From: JAJXZP01 sp963787185
Lineage (GTDB): Bacteria > Spirochaetota > Spirochaetia > Treponematales > Rectinemataceae
Direction: 5' to 3'
NCBI GenBank assembly: GCA_963787185.1
Contig: CAWBCC010000009.1
Location: 1-64,000 of the forward strand
Length of the DNA stretch: 64,000 nucleotides
Shown here: one piece after another, positions 58,998-64,000 of the stretch
Layout: every line of letters starts with the position of its first letter
Position numbering within the stretch: the stretch's first letter is position 1
Translations under genes and position numbers: made by a program
Notes under the pieces: generated by a model
Databases searched by the model: none
What the model saw: only the letters and a program-made list of their open reading frames with translations
Told to the model about the DNA's origin: nothing

Positions 58998-59408
58998 TTA
59001 TGCGCCCTTTACCATGTCGGCAAGGGTGCGCGATTCGGCGAAGTCCCGGACCCGGCCTTCGAGTTCACGCCATACGACTCCGGCATGGCAATTCGAGCTG
59101 CGATCGCAGGCCGACTTCTTGCCGCAGGCGCAGGGCGATAAGCCGATTCCCTCGCCCGAGGCCTCCAGGATATCCAGAAGGCTGATGGAGTCGAGGGACC
59201 GTGCGAAATAGAAGCCCCCTCCGGGGCCCCGCACCGAACGGATTACGCCCGCTCTGCGCAGCTTGAAAAAGATCTGTTCGAGAAACTCCGCGGATATGTC
59301 TTCGCGTTCGGCGATTGTCTTGATCGATACTGGTTTGCCGTCTCGGCTCTCGACAGCCAGCGCCAGCACCGCCCTGAGCGCGTAGCGACCTTTCGTCGTG
59401 ACCCTCAT
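58998..59408 (-). CDS. Rrf2-family transcriptional regulator (IscR-like)
   Basis: 136 residues: a winged HTH (VTTKGRYALRAVLALAVE, SIKTIAEREDISAEFLEQIFFKLRRAGVIRSVRGPGGGF) and three cysteines in CACGKKSACDRSSNC that fit an Fe-S cluster site as in IscR. It is probably an iron-sulfur or redox-sensing repressor. No isc or suf genes are in the window, so targets are unknown. It ends 23 bases from pyrFE on the opposite strand. Confidence 0.88.
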   Translation of the reverse strand: MRVTTKGRYALRAVLALAVESRDGKPVSIKTIAEREDISAEFLEQIFFKLRRAGVIRSVRGPGGGFYFARSLDSISLLDILEASGEGIGLSPCACGKKSACDRSSNCHAGVVWRELEGRVRDFAESRTLADMVKGA

Positions 59409-59535
59409 TTTGATCTCCGTTCCATAGCGTTTAGGTAAGAATACCCCACAGTGCCGAAAAGGCGCAAGGTATTTCGGCCATAAACCTTTCCTTCGCCCGC
59501 ATCTCGGGACGCTAGGCCGGGGGGGGGCGACATGC

Positions 59536-60504
59536 TCAGGGCGCGGTCAATTTCCAGCAGCGATGTATGCGGTGATCGCGAAAGTCGGGAGGTATCGTCG
59601 CCTCGGTGATGTCCTCCCAGGCGGCCCCGACCTCATCGCCCTTCCATTTGAGCGTGCGGGAATTCGTCGAAAAGAACAGCGTGGCGCCCGGCGAGGAGAC
59701 GGCGAGGCAGGAGCGCAGGAGCTCGGGCCAATCCACGTTCACGTCGAAGTCCTCGGTACTGCGCTTCGAGTTGGAGAATGTCGGCGGATCGACCACGATC
59801 AGATCCCAGCGCCTGCCTCTTCGGGCCGCATCGTCCAGGAACGCTCGCGCGTCGGAACGAACCAGCGGATGACTGGAGCTCGAAAAGCCGTTGAGAAAGA
59901 GGTTGCGTTCGGCCCAGGCGAGGTATCCGGCCGAAAGATCGACGCTCGTGACGCTCCTTGCGCCGCCCGCCGCGGCGTAGACCGAAAAGCTCCCGGTGTA
60001 GGAGAACAGATTGAGCACCTCGCGGCCTCCGGAGGCCGCCCGCACGAGCGATCGAGTCGGGCGATGATCGAGAAAGAGGCCGGTGTCGAGATGTCCCGCC
60101 AGATCGACGAAGAAGCCGAGACCGCCCTCGCGTACGCGGCGTTCCACGGTTCCGGACCCGACGCGTTCATACTGCTCGAGAGCGCGCATCCTGCGCCTCG
60201 TTTTGAGAAAGACCGATCCGCGATCGAGGCCGAGAGTCTCCGCGGCGGCGGCGGCCATGAGAGCGAGCCATTCGGATTCCGCCGCCTCGTCCTTTTCGTA
60301 GGGGCGTTCGTAGAGCGAAACGTGGAGCGCCGCTTCCGAACCCAGGCCATAGCGCTCCACGACGAGCGGAATCTCGGGGATATCGTTGTCGAAAAGGCGC
60401 AGCGCCTCGATCCCCTCGCGTCGGGCCCATCGCCGGAGCCGTCTGTCGTTCTTGGCGAGGCGGTTTCGGAGATACTCGGCTTGCCTGAGATCACGTTCCG
60501 TCAT
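59536..60504 (-). CDS. 23S rRNA (guanine-N7) methyltransferase, RlmK type
   Basis: 322 residues matching the C-terminal half (RlmK) of E. coli RlmKL along its whole length: EYLRNRLAKNDRRLRRWARREGIEALRLFDNDIPE, DTGLFLDHRP, LNLFSYTGSFSVYAAAGGARSVTSVD (SAM site), VVDPPTFSNSKR (catalytic), and ending IHRCWKLTAP. It should methylate G2069 (E. coli numbering) at N7. It is a stand-alone domain without the THUMP/RlmL part. The start overlaps the rex stop (ATGA), so it is cotranscribed with rex. Confidence 0.85.
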   Translation of the reverse strand: MTERDLRQAEYLRNRLAKNDRRLRRWARREGIEALRLFDNDIPEIPLVVERYGLGSEAALHVSLYERPYEKDEAAESEWLALMAAAAAETLGLDRGSVFLKTRRRMRALEQYERVGSGTVERRVREGGLGFFVDLAGHLDTGLFLDHRPTRSLVRAASGGREVLNLFSYTGSFSVYAAAGGARSVTSVDLSAGYLAWAERNLFLNGFSSSSHPLVRSDARAFLDDAARRGRRWDLIVVDPPTFSNSKRSTEDFDVNVDWPELLRSCLAVSSPGATLFFSTNSRTLKWKGDEVGAAWEDITEATIPPDFRDHRIHRCWKLTAP

Positions 60505-61148
60505 TTCGCAATTGCGCGTTCCTTGCTCTGCATCATCACCGACAGGAGGGCGTAGCCGGACGACAGGTCTTCGCGCTGGACAACGATGTCGTCGGGCACC
60601 TTGAGCTTGACATTGGTGAAGTTCCAGATCGCCGAGACGCCGGCACGAAGGAGAATCTCGGTCGTGGCCTGAGCGAAGGGAGAGGGCACCGTGAGCATGG
60701 CGATCTCGACGGCCAGTTCTTCGATTTTGCGCTCGAGCAGCTCCATCGAGAAAATATCGACCCCATGCACCTTGTCGCCTATCTTTGCGGGATCGGTGTC
60801 GAAGGCCGCCACGATGCGCAAACCGTGCAGCTGAAACTCCTGATATCCTATCAAGGCGGAACCGAGATTGCCGGCGCCTACCAAGACGGCATTATGGAAA
60901 TTGTTCCATCCGAGGTAGCGCTCGATGGCGGAAATGAGGTCGTCCACGGGATAGCCCTTCTTGGGCTTCCCGACGATGCCGGTGATGGCCAGATCCTTGC
61001 GGACCTGGATCGGTTCCAGATTGAGTTCTTGTGCGATGACTGTGCCCGAAATGTAGTAGTCCCGATTGCGCTGGGCCTGACGGATGATATGCAGGTACGA
61101 GGGCAAGCGCCTCACGGAAGGAGCGAAGGACACCTTCAACTTTGCCAT
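60501..61148 (-). CDS. rex: Redox-sensing transcriptional repressor Rex
   Basis: 215 residues: a winged HTH (RRLPSYLHIIRQAQRNRDYYISGTVIAQELNLEPIQVRKDLAITGIVG) and a Rossmann domain (NAVLVGAGNLGSALIGYQEF, IVAAFDTDPAKIG). It senses the NADH/NAD+ ratio and represses fermentative and respiratory genes when NAD+ is high. It has a promoter at 61169-61196. The unit also holds rlmK. Confidence 0.94.
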   Translation of the reverse strand: MAKLKVSFAPSVRRLPSYLHIIRQAQRNRDYYISGTVIAQELNLEPIQVRKDLAITGIVGKPKKGYPVDDLISAIERYLGWNNFHNAVLVGAGNLGSALIGYQEFQLHGLRIVAAFDTDPAKIGDKVHGVDIFSMELLERKIEELAVEIAMLTVPSPFAQATTEILLRAGVSAIWNFTNVKLKVPDDIVVQREDLSSGYALLSVMMQSKERAIAK

Positions 61149-61168
61149 GATTTCTCCATTCGAAAAAC

Positions 61169-61196
61169 ACTATATCTTACATAAAGCCGGAGTCAA
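61169..61196 (-). promoter_or_regulatory. Promoter of rex
   Basis: TTGACT (61196-61191), 16-base spacer, TATAGT (61174-61169) on the minus strand, about 20 bases before the rex start. Confidence 0.65.
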
Positions 61197-61234
61197 TAAT
61201 TTTTTATTATAGAGTGAGCCTCCATAAAATGCGA

Positions 61235-61268
61235 AGCCAATTTCAAAACCAAGGTTTTGAAATTGGCT
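61235..61268. repeat. 34-bp near-perfect palindrome upstream of rex
   Basis: AGCCAATTTCAAAACC and its exact complement are separated by only AA. It lies about 40 bases upstream of the rex minus-35. It may be a cruciform-forming site or an operator for an unknown dimer. It does not match the Rex operator consensus. Confidence 0.55.
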
Positions 61269-61302
61269 CTGGAATCTCGAAGATCCATCGGTCGACCCGG
61301 AC

Positions 61303-61346
61303 ATGAAAAAGCTCCGGGGAAAAAGGAGGTGAAAACCCCGGAGCTT
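61303..61346 (-). terminator. Terminator hairpin with anti-Shine-Dalgarno-like loop
   Basis: On the minus strand AAGCTCCGGGG and CCCCGGAGCTT form an 11-bp stem, the loop reads TTTTCACCTCCTTTTT, and a T-run follows. It lies 140 bases after the PRTase gene end on the same strand and probably ends that transcript. The loop matches the CACCTCCTTT end of 16S rRNA. Confidence 0.75.
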
Positions 61347-61410
61347 ACGCACAGCGTCGAGCCATCTTCACTCTGGCATGAATATACAAAAACACGGCAG
61401 AATATACAAT

Positions 61411-61450
61411 GAGGCTCTTGCAAAATGCAGACGCATTTTGCAAGAGCTAC
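61411..61450. repeat. Dispersed palindromic repeat, copy 2
   Basis: GCTCTTGCAAAATGC (61414-61428) and GCATTTTGCAAGAGC (61433-61447) are perfect arms around AGAC, with GAG before and T-A-C-C-A-A-A after. It is related to 32374-32412 by paired base changes. It lies between the terminator hairpin and the PRTase gene. Confidence 0.6.
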
Positions 61451-61487
61451 CAAAGCCTGAACTTATGAGTCCTCTTGGTCGCGAGGA

Positions 61488-62357
61488 TCAGTCCCACCAG
61501 ACCTTTGCCGTATAATCGGGCTTGAAAAGCGCTCCTGCGTGCCGAATCGAGCATGCGGTCCGCGCCTCGGCGAAGAGTGGCGCCAGGCGGGAAGCGAAAA
61601 GCTCGAGGGTCGTGCCTTTGGCCACATCTTCATCGTAGAGCAGCGCCTTGCCCTCCCGCCAGGAAGAGAGCCAGACTTTGTCGCCGAGCGATACGATCGG
61701 CGCCTCGTCCATGCGCTTGAACATGGAGAAACGAATGAAATAAAGAGGAAGTCCGAGGTATTCTGCAAGGAGCAGCCCGGGCATGATCGAACCGTGGGCG
61801 GCGGCGAGGAGGATATCCGGCCCGTACGATCCCCTCAGCTTGGTCGCCAGCGCGGTCAGCTTCGCCGGCTCGGAGGCTCTCCACGTGTAGAGATCCGGGC
61901 CGCTCGTGTATACGAAGCGCAGCAGCTCTTGCGGAAGGAGCGCGCGGAACTCGGCGGAAGCCGACTCCCAGTCGGCATCGAGTCGGCAGAGGGCTCTGGC
62001 CAGCTCGATCGACGCGCGGAAAAGCCTGTTTGCGCGCTCGAGTTCCGTTAGCGGGTGTTCCATCCGATACCGCCTGGCCTCGGCCAACTCGTAATAGACC
62101 GTCGGATGCAAGGGCAGACCGTGTTCGACGCAGATCTTGTAGTTGAGCACGACGTTTACGAGCGCAGGAGCCCGGACAAAGAGTCGCACCGCGAGCTTTT
62201 CGGCCTCGTCGGGCTCGGCCTTTTCGCCGGATTCGATGGCGCGAAGCCGCGCGAGGATGTGTGCCGACTTGGTCAGTATGTCGCCATAGGGCTCCTCGAG
62301 GCCCATTTCGGGAGGCGCCTCGTCCCAGTCGACGCCGGCCAGAAAATGATCGATCAC
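61488..62357 (-). CDS. Phosphoribosyltransferase-fold protein
   Basis: About 289 residues. A mainly helical N-terminal part (residues 1-180, AVRLFVRAPALVNVVLNYKICVEHG) is followed by a PRTase-like core: ILLAAAHGSIMPGLLLAEYLGLPLYFIRFS and the PRPP-binding loop KALLYDEDVAKGTTLELFA. The base substrate is not evident. The GTG start at 62357 (VIDHFLAG) is favoured because upstream codons look non-coding. It follows the DUF4130 gene by 135 bases on the same strand, so a link to the DNA-repair-type pair is possible. Confidence 0.7.
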   Translation of the reverse strand: MIDHFLAGVDWDEAPPEMGLEEPYGDILTKSAHILARLRAIESGEKAEPDEAEKLAVRLFVRAPALVNVVLNYKICVEHGLPLHPTVYYELAEARRYRMEHPLTELERANRLFRASIELARALCRLDADWESASAEFRALLPQELLRFVYTSGPDLYTWRASEPAKLTALATKLRGSYGPDILLAAAHGSIMPGLLLAEYLGLPLYFIRFSMFKRMDEAPIVSLGDKVWLSSWREGKALLYDEDVAKGTTLELFASRLAPLFAEARTACSIRHAGALFKPDYTAKVWWD

Positions 62358-62492
62358 TCGTCCAGTGTACCGTCCTCGGCTTCCGGAAGAAAGACACCCG
62401 AAGGCCGTACATGAAACCCGCGGGGCCTCGATCCGGCCGCGAGGCCATAGAGACACCGTTCCTGAAACCGACTCCGATCCCCTCTGCAGCCT

Positions 62493-63239
62493 TCAAGTGC
62501 GGAGTTCCACCAGATACTTCCAGTACCGCTCGGGCATGAAACGCCGCTGCAGCTCGGGGTTGCGGCGCCCCGGATTCTCGGCGGCGGCGAAATAGAGCCT
62601 CCACAGTCTTTCGGCCTCCGAGCCTCTCTCTTCGGGGAGAAGCTCGAGGGCATCGCGTTCGCCGAGAAAGTGCAGCTCTCCCGCGGCCGAGAGAATGGCC
62701 AAACGACGCCGGCAGTCGACAAGGGCGAAGCTCCGACCGGAAAAGCGGTCGAGGAAATGCGGCGCGAGGGCGGGGAGGACGGCGTGATCGGGTTCGAGGG
62801 CGGCGGAATAGATACCGTCGCGCCGCAGATCGAAACGGGCGAGCCCGGCGAGGCGGTGAATCTCCTTTTCGACGCGGGCGCAGCCCTTTCTGAGAAGGCG
62901 AATCTTCTCCCTGGAGTGGTCGAGAAGTATCGACGAGCCCGAGCGCCGGGCTTCCCGCGCGGCATCGAAAAGGAGGGGTTCGAGCCCTTCGGAACTCATC
63001 CAGGAGAGAAGGCAGAGCTCGTAGAGCTCTGCGGAAAAGGTGCGCAGCTGGACGATCGCCGCCTCGATCTCCGATTCGCCGGGATCCCGCTCCGATGGGG
63101 AACCGGATTCCATGGCGAGGAGTTCTCCTTCGCCGCCGACCGAAGTCGGCCGCTTCCGGCCTTTTCCCAGCAGTGCGTCGCGCACATGCAGGATGAGAGG
63201 GCCGGGGCCGCTCCCCCACGAACCGTCGCCGGGCTTCAC
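62493..63239 (-). CDS. DUF4130 protein (partner of radical SAM DNA-repair protein)
   Basis: 248 residues ending in ERLWRLYFAAAENPGRRNPELQRRFMPERYWKYLVELR, the hallmark of the TIGR03915/DUF4130 family. The middle has ELYELCLLSWMSSEGLEPLLFDAAREARR. Members occur beside the TIGR03916 radical SAM protein, as here, where the GTG start (63239) overlaps the partner's stop (GTGA). The pair is predicted to act on DNA, possibly in damage repair or base modification, but its chemistry has not been established. Confidence 0.82.
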   Translation of the reverse strand: MKPGDGSWGSGPGPLILHVRDALLGKGRKRPTSVGGEGELLAMESGSPSERDPGESEIEAAIVQLRTFSAELYELCLLSWMSSEGLEPLLFDAAREARRSGSSILLDHSREKIRLLRKGCARVEKEIHRLAGLARFDLRRDGIYSAALEPDHAVLPALAPHFLDRFSGRSFALVDCRRRLAILSAAGELHFLGERDALELLPEERGSEAERLWRLYFAAAENPGRRNPELQRRFMPERYWKYLVELRT

Positions 63240-64000
63240 GAGAGGTCGAGCTCCAGTTGTCCGGACCCGGCTCGGCGGTCCGACGCGGCTGCGCCTGCAG
63301 CTTCGAACTCCGGATGGTCGGCGAGAGATGAGCGCAACGACTCCGGAGGCACAGGCTCGCGAAGCGGCCGGCCGTCTATGGCGAGAAACCACGAGGCGCG
63401 CTTGACCGCGATTCCCATCTTCCGAAGCTCTTCCTCCCGGAGCCGGCCGGACTTGCGCGAGGCGAGTATCCGCCGCGCCCCGATGAGGCCGATGCCGGGC
63501 ACACGGAGGAGCTGTTCGTAGTCCGCGCGACCGAGCTCCAGGGGGAAAAAGGAGGGATGTCTCAGAGCCCAGGAGCACTTCGGGTCTATGTCGGCGGCGA
63601 AGGAGGTTTCGGCCTCATCGAGGAGCTCATCGGCGCTGTAGCCGTAGAATCGGAGCAGCCAGTCCGCCTGGTAGAGGCGATGCTCGCGGAGGAGAGGCGG
63701 AGAGGAGGGGGTGGGCAGGCGGGGGTCCGGGGCGACAGGGACGAAGGCGGAATAGTAGACGCGCCTGAGTCCGTATCGGCGATAGAGCGAGGCGACCAGC
63801 TTGACGATACAGCGGTCGTCCTCGGGGCTCGCTCCGACGATAAGCTGGGTGCTCTGGCCGGCGGGAGCGAAGCGAGGCGTCGAGCGCAGACGGACGGCGT
63901 CCTCGCGGCTTTCCGATTCCGCCTCGCCGAGGAGGCGCATGTAGCCTAGTATTTCGGTGCCTGATTTCTGCGGCGCGAGCAGAGCCAGGCTCCGCGATGT
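63236..64000 (-). CDS. Radical SAM putative DNA modification/repair protein, C-terminal part
   Basis: Runs off the right edge; codons L-A-P-Q-K-S-G-T-E-I-L-G-Y continue in frame to 64000. The part visible has STPRFAPAGQSTQLIVGASPEDD, YSAFVPVAPDPRLP, the SAM barrel end, and a C-terminal helix-hairpin-helix (YEQLLRVPGIGLIGARRILASRK) typical of the TIGR03916 family. The CxxxCxxC cluster motif must lie beyond the window. It overlaps the DUF4130 gene by GTGA. Confidence 0.85.
   Translation of the reverse strand, partial: TSRSLALLAPQKSGTEILGYMRLLGEAESESREDAVRLRSTPRFAPAGQSTQLIVGASPEDDRCIVKLVASLYRRYGLRRVYYSAFVPVAPDPRLPTPSSPPLLREHRLYQADWLLRFYGYSADELLDEAETSFAADIDPKCSWALRHPSFFPLELGRADYEQLLRVPGIGLIGARRILASRKSGRLREEELRKMGIAVKRASWFLAIDGRPLREPVPPESLRSSLADHPEFEAAGAAASDRRAGSGQLELDLS

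Noticed and set aside
1..64000. CRISPR arrays, rRNA and tRNA genes
   Set aside because: No regularly spaced direct repeats, no tRNA T-loop/acceptor pattern and no rRNA-like sequence were noticed on either strand by reading; a covariance search could still find a degenerate tRNA.

Overview
The window looks like about 64 kb of chromosome from a GC-rich bacterium, most likely a member of Spirochaetota (Treponema/Spirochaeta-like). This is an inference from the genes present and their order: a PilZ-type protein, a small secreted protein and a 56-residue zinc-ribbon protein of spirochaete appearance, the bactofilin/CinA/HU/S20/Rho neighbourhood, and a Rex-RlmK pair. No 16S rRNA or tRNA gene was found to confirm it.

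Layout. (1) 1-3490: a truncated epoxide-hydrolase-like gene, a complete IS3-family element (1221-2504) and a PAS-GGDEF diguanylate cyclase. (2) 3554-18287: a mobile-DNA island. An IS66-family element (3972-10052) carries inside its tnpC a RIT element, that is three adjacent tyrosine recombinases (recombinase in trio). A second, inverted RIT copy lies at 12811-16309, between two IS66 right ends, next to a truncated second IS66 (11397-12564). Between the arms sit a DUF433/DUF5615-type toxin-antitoxin pair and a serine resolvase. An ISL3-family transposase is split between 10053 and 16556. Its two halves carry the same 8-bp IS66 target duplication in opposite orientation, so the middle of the island has been inverted (or assembled inverted). 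A separate ISL3 element with a perfect 8-bp target duplication closes the island. (3) 18376-24073: nickel/cobalt (NicO) transporter, a URO-D-superfamily corrinoid-type methyltransferase, and an iron-uptake locus fur, feoA, feoB and a Cys-rich partner, with two strong Fur boxes. (4) 24441-28285: a lipoprotein polysaccharide deacetylase, then a third ISL3 copy that has destroyed an L,D-transpeptidase and a Doc-type toxin, leaving the antitoxin. (5) 28506-64000: mostly dense, ordinary chromosome.

Operons in part 5, judged by start/stop overlaps, are: holB, histidine kinase, NtrC-type regulator; pgi, murG, cvpA; response regulator, small TPR protein, bactofilin, cinA, then rho from its own promoter inside cinA; a TPR/Mrr-like protein, a metallophosphoesterase and a ParB-like protein; rex-rlmK; and a radical-SAM/DUF4130 DNA-repair-type pair. 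pyrF and pyrE are fused in the order PyrF-PyrE. Start and stop codons overlap repeatedly (ATGA or GTGA), which decided many of the starts below.

The least explained parts are the inverted RIT/IS66 structure with its loxP-like 13-8-13 end sites, a pair of dispersed 15-bp-arm palindromes with compensating base changes (32374-32412 and 61411-61450), and two minus-strand terminator hairpins whose loops read like the 3' end of 16S rRNA.
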